Notes under the pieces: generated by a model
The model's database searches: none
What the model was told of the DNA's origin: nothing
Seen by the model: only the letters and a program-made list of their open reading frames with translations
In this document: in pieces, positions 33,163-41,593 of the stretch
Layout of the letters: the number at the start of each line of letters is the position of its first letter
How positions within the stretch are numbered: the first letter of the stretch is position 1
Assembly: GCA_022826515.1 (NCBI GenBank)
Contig: JAJDUT010000058.1
Span: forward strand, 1 to 42,696
DNA: 42,696 nt
Direction of reading: 5' to 3'
Origin: Candidatus Latescibacterota bacterium
Lineage (GTDB): Bacteria; Latescibacterota; UBA2968; UBA8231
Position numbers and translations under genes: made by a program

Positions 33163-34098
33163 ATGGGCACCAATCACCACTACAAGGTAGTAATCATCGG
33201 CTCGGGTCCAGCCGGACTAACCGCCGCCCTGTACGCGGCCAGAGCCGACTTAGCCCCGCTGGTCCTCGAAGGCTTGCAGCCGGGCGGCCAGCTAACCATT
33301 ACCACGGACGTAGAAAACTACCCAGGCTTCCCCGACGGCATCATGGGGCCAGAACTCGTCGATCTAATGCGCCAACAGTCACAGCGCTTTGGTGCCGAGT
33401 GCCAATTCAAAATTGCTACCGAAGTCGATCTGTCCAAGCGACCCTTTGCCGTCAAAAGCGATGACGCCTCCTACACTTGCGACGCACTAATCATCGCCAC
33501 CGGCGCGTCGGCGCGCCTCTTGGAGATAGAATCCGAGACGCGGCTCATGGGACACGGAGTCTCAGCCTGCGCCACCTGCGACGGCTTTTTCTTCCGCGAC
33601 AAGGAGCTCGTCGTAGTCGGTGGCGGCGACTCGGCCATGGAGGAAGGGACCTACCTGACCAAATTCGCGTCCAAGGTCACCATCGTCCATCGCCGCGACG
33701 AGTTCCGCGCCTCCAAAATCATGCTCAAGCGCGCCCAGGACAACGACAAGATCGACTTCGTGGTCAACGCCACGGTCGAGGAAATTTTACAGGCGGACGA
33801 CGAGTTGGCCGTGCGCGGGGTCCTGCTCAAGAACACCCAAACGGCTCAGACGAGCGAATTCCCCTGCGAGGGAGTCTTTATGGCCATCGGCCACATCCCC
33901 AACTCCCAGCTTTTCGAGGGCGCGTTGACCATGAACGATCAGGGCTACATCCTCACCGACCCGGATTCGACCGCCACGGCCATCCCTGGGGTCTTTGCCT
34001 GCGGCGACGTTCAGGACTCCGTGTATCGCCAAGCCGTCACCGCGGCTGGTACCGGGTGCATGGCAGCAATTGAGGCCGAGCGGTTTTTAGCGCATTAG
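33163..34098 (+). CDS. trxB: Thioredoxin-disulfide reductase
   Basis: A 311-residue flavoprotein that passes NADPH electrons to thioredoxin. The FAD motif is [18 protein letters not shown] (about 13-30), the redox pair C136/C139 is in [11 protein letters not shown], the NADPH motif is [11 protein letters not shown], and the C-terminal [19 protein letters not shown] block is intact (core ACGDVQD). AAGGAG lies a few bases before the ATG. It sits 11 bp downstream of the 2-hydroxyacid dehydrogenase gene. A common dispersed repeat follows its stop. Confidence 0.96.
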   Translation: MGTNHHYKVVIIGSGPAGLTAALYAARADLAPLVLEGLQPGGQLTITTDVENYPGFPDGIMGPELVDLMRQQSQRFGAECQFKIATEVDLSKRPFAVKSDDASYTCDALIIATGASARLLEIESETRLMGHGVSACATCDGFFFRDKELVVVGGGDSAMEEGTYLTKFASKVTIVHRRDEFRASKIMLKRAQDNDKIDFVVNATVEEILQADDELAVRGVLLKNTQTAQTSEFPCEGVFMAIGHIPNSQLFEGALTMNDQGYILTDPDSTATAIPGVFACGDVQDSVYRQAVTAAGTGCMAAIEAERFLAH

Positions 34099-34104
34099 TG
34101 CTTG

Positions 34105-34145
34105 CCTGTCATGCTGAGCGGAGCGCAGCGGAGTCGAAGCATCTC
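34105..34145. repeat. Dispersed repeat between trxB and rsmA
   Basis: A sequence of the GTCATGCTGAGCGGAGCGCA type, followed by GCGGAGTCGAAGCATCT, with ATGCT (34111-34115) able to pair with AGCAT (34138-34142). Related units occur in intergenic DNA of many unrelated bacteria. It may act as a terminator or be a passive repeat. No other copy was noticed in this window. Confidence 0.55.
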
Positions 34146-34189
34146 TACCAACGACTCCGACGATGCTCAATGTCTATGATTGAGAAAGC

Positions 34190-35005
34190 GTGTCGGTTGC
34201 AATGTTAAACCGCCTAACCCCCTACCCCATTCGCCCCAAGAAAAAGCTCGGCCAAAACTTCCTCACCGACACCGCCGTCCTGCGCCGCGAAGTAGCCTGC
34301 GCCGACATTGCGGCCGGAGATACGGTACTCGAGATCGGAGCCGGAATCGGCAATCTGACGCAGCTATTGCTAGAGCGTGCTGGGCAGGTCGTAGCAGTGG
34401 AGCAAGACCGTCAGTTCGCCCCGTGTCTCAAGGACTTACAGCGGCGGCACGAACATCTCAAGGTAATATGGGGCGATGCGTTAGCCGTGGATTTTCCGCG
34501 CTTTGACAAGGCGGTGGCCAACCTACCGTATCAAGTGGCCCTGCCGCTTGTCTTCAAGCTGCTAAACCAGCGCTTCGAACGGGCCGTACTCATGCTGCCC
34601 AAGCGGCTGGCCCAGCGGCTGTGCGCCACCGTCGGCCAAAAGGGTTATAGCCGGATTGGAGTCACCGTAGGACGGCTGGCGCAAGTAGAATGGATCGAGC
34701 AGGTGGGCAAAGACGCCTTTTTCCCCCGCCCCGAAGTCGAGAGTGCCCTCGTGCTCATCAAGCGCACCAAGCCCAAGTTCGCCGTGCCGTCCGATGATTT
34801 CTTCCGACAGGTACTCGAAAGCCTCTTTGCCCGCCGCCAAGAGCAAGTCCAGCAGATCGTCCCCCCAGCCGCCCTAGCCAGCCTGAGCAAGAAAATCAAG
34901 AACAAACCCGTGTACACCGTCACGCCGAGCGAGTTCGGCGCAATCACCCGCGCCTGGTGGTCGCTCAGCCAGCCAACCCCGCGAACACCTCGCGCCCCCT
35001 CCTGA
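34190..35005 (+). CDS. rsmA: 16S rRNA dimethyladenosine transferase RsmA/KsgA
   Basis: A 271-residue SAM-dependent enzyme that dimethylates two adjacent adenosines in helix 45 of 16S rRNA, a late 30S assembly step. It shows RPKKKLGQNFL, motif I EIGAGIGNLT, motif IV NLPYQVALP and the C-terminal FFPRPEVESALVLI block. GTG at 34190 or ATG at 34202 may be the start; the first has a weak GAG upstream, and the difference is four residues. The C-terminal tail (QPTPRTPRAPS) overlaps the end of the convergent CehA-like gene by 41 bp. Confidence 0.94.
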   Translation: MSVAMLNRLTPYPIRPKKKLGQNFLTDTAVLRREVACADIAAGDTVLEIGAGIGNLTQLLLERAGQVVAVEQDRQFAPCLKDLQRRHEHLKVIWGDALAVDFPRFDKAVANLPYQVALPLVFKLLNQRFERAVLMLPKRLAQRLCATVGQKGYSRIGVTVGRLAQVEWIEQVGKDAFFPRPEVESALVLIKRTKPKFAVPSDDFFRQVLESLFARRQEQVQQIVPPAALASLSKKIKNKPVYTVTPSEFGAITRAWWSLSQPTPRTPRAPS

Positions 35006-36410
35006 ACAGTTCCCGCACATCCTCGCGCTGCTGGTCGTTGTTGTAGCGGCCATACGAGTCGATCCACTTGAGCGATTCGTCAATCGAGCGGAGGAAGAAA
35101 TTCGCGTCCGCTTCGCGCTCGGTCGGCGGTGCATCGCTGCGGAAATAGCTCGGGCTCGAATGCGCGTAAATGGACTGGTCGAAGCTGTCGCGCGAATCGC
35201 CCCACAACCGAGCGGCAACCCAGCCGTCGCGCTCGGCTGTGAAGCCGTGGCGCAGCGCACCCTCGCGTCGCCCTTCGGGCCATTCCCAGCGCTGTACTAC
35301 CGCGCCGTTGACCACCAACTCGGCGCGTTCAATCGGATAAAACGAGCTAAAGGTCACTTCGGCCTCTAACTCCGTGCCACTGCCACATTCCACGGTATCG
35401 CCCATCGGACGCCCATTGAGTGAGAGTTGCAGAGCCGGGCCGTTGGTTATAAAGGTCCGCCCCTGCTTCATCCCCTCGATCCAGCTCGCATACGAAAATT
35501 CCCCATCCACTTGCACGTACACGCGGTTATTAGAACACACAAACCAATCCGTGCCAGTCGAGGCCGGCAGCCGCAGACCGCAGTTGAGGAGCTTGTACCA
35601 AAGGTCGTATTCCGGATCCATCCAAAAGGGGTCGAACAGGTTGAAGGCATCGAGCTTGCCGAGCGCGGCGGCCACCGGGGCCTCCATGCCGCGGCCGTTG
35701 TGGCACCAGATGACCAAGCCGCCCTGCTCGCGGGCGTCGTCGCAGCAAAAGCACAAGGGCGGGTAGTCCGGGTCGAATTGCCCGGCGAGGGTGTGGCCGC
35801 GGCTGACGGGCTGCACGAGGTTGCGGATGTTGAGCAACATCACATGACCGTAGCCAAAACCCCACGGCGAATTGTCTCCGTAGTGGCGGTTTTCCTCGCC
35901 GATATCGAGGACGTGATGGGCGGTCGTAAACTCGTTCATCACGCCAATGGGATACTTGTTGGAGGCGTAGGGCAATTGGCGGCGGTCGAGCACGCTGACG
36001 CAGGTGACGTTGTAGCCTTCGACGCTGCAATCAATCCCAAGCCGCTCGTCGGGCCGGGTCTCCTTTTCGTCGTAGTGGATGTGCGTGTTGCCCGGATACC
36101 AAGCATCCTCTTGGGGGCTATACCAGCGGCGCAGCGGAATCTCCACCTCGACGCGGCCCTTGGCGGGCAGCTCGACAGTCGTGCGATAAGGCTCGTACTC
36201 CGTGCCGCGCTCGACCAGCACATCCGTGCGCCCCCGACTGCCCTCGACGGCAAACGCGCCATCGCAAAAGAAAAACGGCGTGCCCGGACCGCGCTTTAGC
36301 ATGGAGTTCGGCGGCTGGGAAAAGGTGCCCGAGGCGTTGAGGACGTTTACTTTGGCGTCGAGCGATTCGCCGGAGACTGCGTCGATAATCGTACCGTGCA
36401 GGGTGCCCAT
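34965..36410 (-). CDS. CehA/McbA-family metallohydrolase
   Basis: A 481-residue protein with an N-terminal beta-rich domain (1-100), then a PHP-like metallohydrolase core opening with GNTHIHYDEKETRPDERL (the HxH metal motif). HNGRGMEAPVAAALGKLDAFN and TGTDWFVCSN carry further likely ligands. A C-terminal beta domain follows. The family includes carbaryl hydrolase CehA, but most members have unknown substrates, probably esters or phosphoesters. Start chosen at 36410 because AGGAGG lies just upstream; an in-frame start at 36446 would add 12 residues. There is no signal peptide. It lies downstream of the C45 hydrolase gene on the same strand, separated by a palindromic repeat. Confidence 0.75.
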   Translation of the reverse strand: MGTLHGTIIDAVSGESLDAKVNVLNASGTFSQPPNSMLKRGPGTPFFFCDGAFAVEGSRGRTDVLVERGTEYEPYRTTVELPAKGRVEVEIPLRRWYSPQEDAWYPGNTHIHYDEKETRPDERLGIDCSVEGYNVTCVSVLDRRQLPYASNKYPIGVMNEFTTAHHVLDIGEENRHYGDNSPWGFGYGHVMLLNIRNLVQPVSRGHTLAGQFDPDYPPLCFCCDDAREQGGLVIWCHNGRGMEAPVAAALGKLDAFNLFDPFWMDPEYDLWYKLLNCGLRLPASTGTDWFVCSNNRVYVQVDGEFSYASWIEGMKQGRTFITNGPALQLSLNGRPMGDTVECGSGTELEAEVTFSSFYPIERAELVVNGAVVQRWEWPEGRREGALRHGFTAERDGWVAARLWGDSRDSFDQSIYAHSSPSYFRSDAPPTEREADANFFLRSIDESLKWIDSYGRYNNDQQREDVRELFRRGREVFAGLAG

Positions 36411-36430
36411 AGTTCCTCCTCTCAGTTCAC

Positions 36431-36451
36431 AATCCGCAATTCCCAATTCCT
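36431..36451. repeat. Three heptads of the AATTCCT type
   Basis: AATCCGC, AATTCCC and AATTCCT in tandem just upstream of the CehA-like gene, matching the heptad family at 32153-32194. No complementary arm is seen here. Confidence 0.5.
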
Positions 36452-36474
36452 AACTGATGTTAGGCGTCTCGTAT

Positions 36475-36502
36475 GTAGGGGCGGTTCGCGAACCGCCCCT
36501 AC
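36475..36502. repeat. Perfect 28-bp palindrome, copy 2 of the GTAGGGGCG family
   Basis: Each half is 14 bp, starting GTAGGGGCGG and meeting at TTCG/CGAA in the centre. It shares the GTAGGGGCG...CGCCCCTAC arms with the repeat at 28084-28111. It begins 4 bp beyond the C45 gene stop, so it may act as a transcription terminator or be a dispersed repeat; there is no T-run. Confidence 0.65.
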
Positions 36503-36505
36503 GTC

Positions 36506-37555
36506 CTAATTAAGCAAATACGTTTCGTACGGGGCTGCGCAGGGGTTGCCGCGGCTGATGTGCATACGGCCTTGATCGGCCTCGATCACCACCGAAAATA
36601 CACTCGTCCAAAAGCCGGTCTGCGGATGGTCGTTGACGTGGCGGCAGATGGAGTGCGGATGCCGGTCGTGGTCGCGCAGGGCCTCTTGCACCTGCGCCAT
36701 GCTCACGAGCGGCTCGGGGCCGAGCAACTGTTCGATGCGCTGGTGGCGCGGGACAGACTCAATCAGCTCGGGAAAGTCGCGGTTGATCGGCACCAGCTCT
36801 GGGTGCAAGCAATGGTTGGTGTGGACGACGAACTCGTCGTCGCGCAAGACGTGGACGTGGCCCAAGGTGAGTTCGAGATCGGCCGGCCCCTGCGGGGTGG
36901 CGAGGAGGACATTGCCGGGAATGGCGCGGTCGGCCCGGCGCACCGCGGCGACCGCGTCGCTGAGCGAGGTCTGTTCGTAGATGGCGCGCACGGCAAAGTA
37001 ATGCGGGACGCCTATCGGGCGGCTGGGGGCCGGCAGGGTGTTCATGCAGACGCCCATGCCCGCGTCGTTGCAGCCGATGTAGGCGATGAGGCCCGCTTGG
37101 GTGACGTTCATCAGCGCGGGCTTGCCAGCCGGGCGGCGCGTCAGCACGATGGTGAAGGGGTCCAACGCGGGGTCGTTGTCCCAGTTTTGCGCGGCAATCG
37201 CCCGGCCCTCAACGCTGCGCTGGGGAGCGACGGCAAAGGCCGTACAGCCCGCGTCCTCTTCCGGGCAAAGCTGGTTGCGCACCTGCAAGAGCATCATCTC
37301 GTCGAGCGCGACGCCCGCGCCCTCGCTCATGCCGCGCAACTCGTCGAGCATGTCGGGCGCGTACGCAGCCGCGCAATCCATGCTCTGGCGGCTTATGTCC
37401 ATGGCGCGTTCGCGCGAGACCGGCACGGTCTTGTTAACCCGCTCTAAGGCAATGGCGGCAAAGCCGCGTATTTCGTCACGGGCGGCCTCCCCAATCTGGC
37501 GGCCCAGTTCGCGCGGCGGGCCGCTGACTTCGATATGACGGTAACGGGTGCTCAT
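36506..37555 (-). CDS. C45-family autoproteolytic acyltransferase/hydrolase
   Basis: A 349-residue Ntn-hydrolase of the C45 (isopenicillin N acyltransferase-like) family. Such proteins self-cleave before a Cys that becomes the N-terminal nucleophile; here it is C104 in EDAGCTAFAV. The following blocks are typical: AAQNWDNDP, VTQAGLIAYIGCNDAGMGVCMNTLP (core GCNDAGMGVC) and HTNHCLHPE. The substrate is unknown; amide bonds are the usual target. AGGAG lies 6 nt before the ATG. It starts 9 bp after the quinone oxidoreductase stop, so they probably form one transcript. Confidence 0.88.
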   Translation of the reverse strand: MSTRYRHIEVSGPPRELGRQIGEAARDEIRGFAAIALERVNKTVPVSRERAMDISRQSMDCAAAYAPDMLDELRGMSEGAGVALDEMMLLQVRNQLCPEEDAGCTAFAVAPQRSVEGRAIAAQNWDNDPALDPFTIVLTRRPAGKPALMNVTQAGLIAYIGCNDAGMGVCMNTLPAPSRPIGVPHYFAVRAIYEQTSLSDAVAAVRRADRAIPGNVLLATPQGPADLELTLGHVHVLRDDEFVVHTNHCLHPELVPINRDFPELIESVPRHQRIEQLLGPEPLVSMAQVQEALRDHDRHPHSICRHVNDHPQTGFWTSVFSVVIEADQGRMHISRGNPCAAPYETYLLN

Positions 37556-37564
37556 AGAAAACTC

Positions 37565-38539
37565 CTAGTTCCTAACTTGCAGGACGACCTTGCCGATGTT
37601 GCGGTTTTGCCGCAGGATGTCCTGGGCGTCGGCCGTGCGCTCAATGGGCAGCACGTCCTCGATCACAGTGCGCATGCGCCCGTCGATTAGCAGCGGCCAG
37701 AAGCGCTCTTTGAAGGCCGCAATGATCGCGGTTTTCTCCTCGTCCGAGCGGCTGCGCAAAACCGAGCCGATCAGACGCAGCCGCTTTTTCTGGAGTTCCA
37801 AGAGGTCGATCTGGGCCTCGGCACCGGTCAGGACGGCGATGATCACGAGGCGGCCCCCGGACTTGAGCAGCCGCACATTGCGCGCCAAGTAGTCGGCCCC
37901 CGCAATGTCGAGGATTACATCGACCCCATCGGTGTAGGCGAGGATGGCCTCGGCAAAATCCCGCTCTTTATAATTGACCCCAAACTCCGCGCCCAGAGCT
38001 AGGCAGCACTCCACCTTGGCGTCCGTGCCAGCCGTGACGATCGCCTTGGCGTCGGCTTGGTGGCACAACTGCACCGCGGCCGTGCCGACGCCGCTGCCCC
38101 CGCCGTGGATGAGGGCGGTCTCGCCCGTGCGCAAGCCGGCCTCGCGGAACAAGTTGACAAAAGCGGTGAGAAAAACCTCGCAGATGGCCGCGCCCCAAAT
38201 GAAGTCGCGCTCGGCGGGCAGGGGCAGCAAATGGGTAGCGGGCACGGCCACGCGCTCGGCGTACCCACCGCCGGAGAGCAGGCCTAGGACGCGGTCGCCG
38301 GGCTGCCACTGCGTTACAGTCTCGCCCGTGGCGGCGACCACACCCGCCATTTCCAAGCCCATGTAGGGGGATGCGCCCGGGGGCGGCGGGTAGTTGCCAG
38401 CGCGCTGGAGGAGATCGGCGCGATTGACGGCTGTGGCGTGTATATCGACGAGAACCTCGCCCGGGCCGCAGGTCGGGTCTGGGACCTCTTGCCAGCAGAG
38501 CGAGTGGCCTGCATCGTTGGCTACGGTTATAGCTTTCAT
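37565..38539 (-). CDS. NAD(P)H-quinone oxidoreductase, zinc-independent MDR family
   Basis: A 324-residue medium-chain reductase of the quinone oxidoreductase/PIG3 branch. The GroES-like N-terminal domain (NRADLLQRAGNYPPPPGASPYMGLEMAG, cores NRADLLQR and YPPPPG) is followed by the Rossmann motif GGGSGVGTAAVQL. Cys/His zinc ligands of alcohol dehydrogenases are absent. PIG3-like members reduce quinones or enones with NADPH. Only a weak AGG precedes the ATG. It is the first gene of a pair with the C45 hydrolase and is divergent from the CYTH gene by 97 bp. Confidence 0.85.
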   Translation of the reverse strand: MKAITVANDAGHSLCWQEVPDPTCGPGEVLVDIHATAVNRADLLQRAGNYPPPPGASPYMGLEMAGVVAATGETVTQWQPGDRVLGLLSGGGYAERVAVPATHLLPLPAERDFIWGAAICEVFLTAFVNLFREAGLRTGETALIHGGGSGVGTAAVQLCHQADAKAIVTAGTDAKVECCLALGAEFGVNYKERDFAEAILAYTDGVDVILDIAGADYLARNVRLLKSGGRLVIIAVLTGAEAQIDLLELQKKRLRLIGSVLRSRSDEEKTAIIAAFKERFWPLLIDGRMRTVIEDVLPIERTADAQDILRQNRNIGKVVLQVRN

Positions 38540-38636
38540 GGCCTATACTTTGACGTATCGGGCAGTGAAGCGCAAGCTTGACGAACCGAAGGACCGGCGT
38601 AAATTCTCAGGCCGCATTCAACGAAACGCATCCGAC

Positions 38637-39143
38637 ATGACCAATATCGAAATCAAGGCACGCTACCCCGATGTCGAGCGCGCCAAAGAAAACCTCAACG
38701 CCCTCGGCGCAGGGCTGGCGGGCACCTTCCACCAGAAGGACACCTATTTCAACGTCGCCCAAGGGCGGCTCAAGCTGCGCGAGCTTGGGACCGACGAAGG
38801 TCATCTGATTTTCTACCATCGCGAGGACCTAACCGGCCCCAAGCGCAGCGATTACGAAATTGCCAAAACCGAAGACCCCGAGGGCCTGCGCAACATCCTC
38901 AGCAGCATCCACGGCGTCTGGGTCGAAGTGGAAAAGACGCGCCAAGTCTGGCTGTGGGAAAACGTGCGTATCCACCTCGACGACGTAAAGGGCCTCGGCC
39001 AGTTCGTCGAGCTAGAGGCTGTGACTGAAGAAAAAGGCGTCGAAGAATCCCACCGACGCGTCGAGGCCCTGATGCGGGCCTTAGAAATCACCAGCGACCA
39101 GCTAGTCAAAGGCTCCTACGGGGATATCGTCGCCGCTAGTTGA
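38637..39143 (+). CDS. CYTH-domain protein (class IV adenylate cyclase-like)
   Basis: A 168-residue CYTH/ThTPase-family protein. It begins with the signature TNIEIKAR (the ExExK motif appears as EIK), followed by KDTYFNVAQGRLKLRE, FYHREDLTGPKRSDYE and LDDVKGLGQFVELEA with alternating acidic and basic residues lining the tunnel. Such enzymes hydrolyse or cyclise triphosphorylated substrates (thiamine triphosphate, inorganic triphosphate or ATP). ATG at 38637 is used; an in-frame start at 38394 would run through the oxidoreductase gene. No Shine-Dalgarno is visible. It converges on the collagen-like gene. Confidence 0.85.
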   Translation: MTNIEIKARYPDVERAKENLNALGAGLAGTFHQKDTYFNVAQGRLKLRELGTDEGHLIFYHREDLTGPKRSDYEIAKTEDPEGLRNILSSIHGVWVEVEKTRQVWLWENVRIHLDDVKGLGQFVELEAVTEEKGVEESHRRVEALMRALEITSDQLVKGSYGDIVAAS

Positions 39144-39179
39144 CCTTGAGACGAGGACAAGATGCGTTCGCTCTCAAGG
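39144..39179. terminator. Possible hairpin between CYTH and collagen-like genes
   Basis: CCTTGAGA (39144-39151) can pair with TCTCAAGG (39172-39179) over a 20-nt loop just after the CYTH stop. No T-run follows on either strand, so a terminator role is weak. Confidence 0.3.
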
Positions 39180-39201
39180 GTGCTATTCTAAACGGCATTG
39201 G

Positions 39202-40053
39202 TCAGTCCAAAGGAAGGATCACCCCTACAATCAGATCGTCGAATGCCACTTCTTGGTCGTCAGCTATCATGACCCCCACTCTTCCTTCGGCATAGGTATC
39301 GTCAAAGAACTCAACGACGAGCGTTCCGTTGACGGATGCTTCTATCCAGCCTTCTTCAATAAAAACACTTAACGTATTCGTTCCCTCTTCATTGATCGCT
39401 GGGCTATAAGTCCAATTGACCAATGATATGGGACTGCCCCCGTCATCCCATCGCCATAATACAAAACGCCCATTGGCATTTATGCCAAATCCGTAGCTAT
39501 CCCCCCGACGATCAGAATAAAATTCGATACCGTATATATTGCTCTTAATACCACGAAGCCATTGAGTCGTGACTGCGACGTAGAGTGGTCCTTCAGAGTC
39601 AAAGTCTTCTCTTGCGATCAACCTCGTCATACTATTGTCGTCCCTACCTCTTCCAATTAGCCTCCCTCTTTGTACTCGCCAAGTTCCAGAACCTAGCCGC
39701 GTCCAAGGCGGCATTCGGTCTTCATTGAAATCCTCCCTCAAGAACGTAAGGAGACTAAAGACATCTGTTCCTATAGCTCTTGGCGGCCCTTGCTCGCCTT
39801 GTTCGCCTTGCGGCCCTTGCTCGCCCTGTTCGCCTTGTGGACCTTGCTCGCCTTGCGGCCCCTGTTCGCCCTGCAACCCTCGTTCGCCTTGTTCGCCCTG
39901 CAGCCCTCGTTCGCCTTGTTCGCCTTGCTCACCTTGCTCGCCCTGTTCGCCTCGCTCACCTTGCGATCCCGCAGGACCTACAGGCCCTTGTGGTCCCTCT
40001 GGACCGGCGCAAGCCAACAACGCTACGAGTGCAACGAAGATGATCCTGTACAT
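39202..40053 (-). CDS. Collagen-like lipoprotein with C-terminal concanavalin-like domain
   Basis: A 283-residue lipoprotein: the signal ends in LLAC, lipidated at C15. Residues 17-91 form 25 uninterrupted Gly-X-Y triplets, mainly GEQ, GPQ, GER and GLQ. The C-terminal part (about 100-283) resembles DUF1080/LamG-type beta-sandwich domains ([32 protein letters not shown]). AAAGGAG lies 5 nt before the ATG at 40053. A -35-like TTGACA is on the minus strand at 40165-40160, but the -10 is weak. The triplets would form a trimeric stalk presenting the sandwich domain. Similar bacterial collagen-like proteins are surface adhesins or spore/exosporium parts; the ligand is unknown. Confidence 0.88.
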   Translation of the reverse strand: MYRIIFVALVALLACAGPEGPQGPVGPAGSQGERGEQGEQGEQGEQGERGLQGEQGERGLQGEQGPQGEQGPQGEQGEQGPQGEQGEQGPPRAIGTDVFSLLTFLREDFNEDRMPPWTRLGSGTWRVQRGRLIGRGRDDNSMTRLIAREDFDSEGPLYVAVTTQWLRGIKSNIYGIEFYSDRRGDSYGFGINANGRFVLWRWDDGGSPISLVNWTYSPAINEEGTNTLSVFIEEGWIEASVNGTLVVEFFDDTYAEGRVGVMIADDQEVAFDDLIVGVILPLD

Positions 40054-40221
40054 TGTATCTCCTTTGTTCTGGAAGGACACCCCGGCAGGAGTGTATTCTA
40101 ACGGTCAGGTTCCCGGATAGGTAATTGTTGGCCAAAAAGCCTAATGCTAACGGATATTTTGTCAAGGAAAGCCAAGCAGGGGGCTTCGAGTCCGAGCAGC
40201 TTCGGGCGGGTCGCCCCTTCC

Positions 40222-41580
40222 CTACTCAAACAACCCCTCTACCTCGTCGCAAAGCAAAGCGGCTTCTGCGGCGCTCGCGCTCTCGGCGATGACGCGGACG
40301 ATGGGTTCGGTGTTGGAGGCGCGGAGGTGAACCCAAGGGCATTCGAGCCGACCATTCAGGTAGAGCTTGGAACCATCGCGCACGGGGTGAACATACGCCT
40401 CGGGATAGCGGTCGCGCAGCGCGGCAATGGCCGCGTCTAGCTGCTCTGGAGTGCAAGTAATTTTGCGCTTGTCGATGGCGTAGCTGGGCAGCGCCGCGAT
40501 CAGTTCCCCAAGAGATCGTCCAGTACGTGCCATAGCCTCCAGCACTAGGGCCAAGCCGAGGGCCGCGTCGCGGCTGGGGCCGATTTGGGTGACGATGACG
40601 CCGCCGTTGCCCTCGCCGCCGATAACCGCTCCCTCAGCCATCATCTTCTCCACCACGTGAACCTCGCCGACCGCCGTGAGAAAGACCGGGCAGGCGTGGG
40701 CAGTGGCCGCGTCTGTAACGGCCTGCGAGGTGGAAAGCGTGGTGACGACCGGGCCGGGCTGCCGCGCCGCCACCGCTTGCACCGCCAGCGCGAGCGTGTA
40801 GTCTTCGCCCACGGGCGCGCCGCTCGCATCGACCAACGCGACGCGGTCAGCGTCCGGGTCGATGGCAAAACCGATGGCACAGTCGTTGTCGCGCACGGCC
40901 TGACCGAGCTGGACGAGATTGGCGGGCACCGGCTCCGGGTCGTGGGCGAAATCGCCGTCGGGCCGCGCGTTGATAAGCGTGGCTTCGACGCCCAAGGCAT
41001 CCAGCAGGCTCGGAGCCATCAAGCCCCCCGTGCCATTGCAGGGATCGACGGCCACCTTGAACCCGGCCCGGCGAATGGCATCGGCATCGACGTAGTCCAC
41101 GATCTTCTTCACATGGCGCGCCACCACGGCGTCTGGGCCGATCGTTTCCAATCCGCCGGACGCGACACAGCGAAACTCGCCCGCGTGGAAGAGGGCCTCG
41201 ACGCGCGCGCCCTCTTCCGCATTGAGGAAGACGCCATCGGCGCGCACCAGCTTGAGGCCGTTCCAAGGGGCCGGATTGTGGCTGGCGGTGATGATGATCG
41301 CACCCTCGGCATCGAGTGCGGAGATCATCAGCTTGGCTCCAGGCGTGGAACACATACCCACATCGACGACGCGGCAACCCGTCTGGTGCAGAGCGGCGGC
41401 CGCCGCTTGGGCAAAAGTCGCTCCAGACGGGCGCGTGTCGCGGGCGAGGACGACGGTATCGCCCGGCGTCAAGGTAGTGCCAAAGGCCGCGGCAAAGCGA
41501 GCGACGACCTCATCGGTGAGCGATTGGCCGACGAGACCGCGAATTCCAGAAATGCTGACGATGAGTGGAACACTAGGCAT
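40222..41580 (-). CDS. Phosphoglucosamine/phosphohexomutase (GlmM-PMM family)
   Basis: A 452-residue alpha-D-phosphohexomutase. Phosphoserine S100 is in TASHNPAPWNG, the metal loop DPDADR is at 241-246, the sugar-binding loop GGEGNGG at 321-327 and the phosphate-binding RASNTEP at 420-426. The GEGNGG form is typical of archaeal-type GlmM/PMM rather than the bacterial GlmM with GEQSGH, so substrate choice among glucose, mannose and glucosamine phosphates is open. ATG at 41580 has GAGGAAG upstream. It begins 13 bp after the SAM hydroxide adenosyltransferase stop on the same strand. Confidence 0.9.
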   Translation of the reverse strand: MPSVPLIVSISGIRGLVGQSLTDEVVARFAAAFGTTLTPGDTVVLARDTRPSGATFAQAAAAALHQTGCRVVDVGMCSTPGAKLMISALDAEGAIIITASHNPAPWNGLKLVRADGVFLNAEEGARVEALFHAGEFRCVASGGLETIGPDAVVARHVKKIVDYVDADAIRRAGFKVAVDPCNGTGGLMAPSLLDALGVEATLINARPDGDFAHDPEPVPANLVQLGQAVRDNDCAIGFAIDPDADRVALVDASGAPVGEDYTLALAVQAVAARQPGPVVTTLSTSQAVTDAATAHACPVFLTAVGEVHVVEKMMAEGAVIGGEGNGGVIVTQIGPSRDAALGLALVLEAMARTGRSLGELIAALPSYAIDKRKITCTPEQLDAAIAALRDRYPEAYVHPVRDGSKLYLNGRLECPWVHLRASNTEPIVRVIAESASAAEAALLCDEVEGLFE

Positions 41581-41593
41581 AACTTTTTCTTCC

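Noticed and set aside
35427..36299. Long plus-strand ORF within the CehA-like gene
   Set aside because: No recognisable domain; the minus-strand gene has the HxH motif and a strong Shine-Dalgarno.
39771..40101. Cys/Leu/Arg-rich plus-strand ORFs over the collagen region
   Set aside because: They are frame shadows of the repetitive Gly-X-Y DNA.
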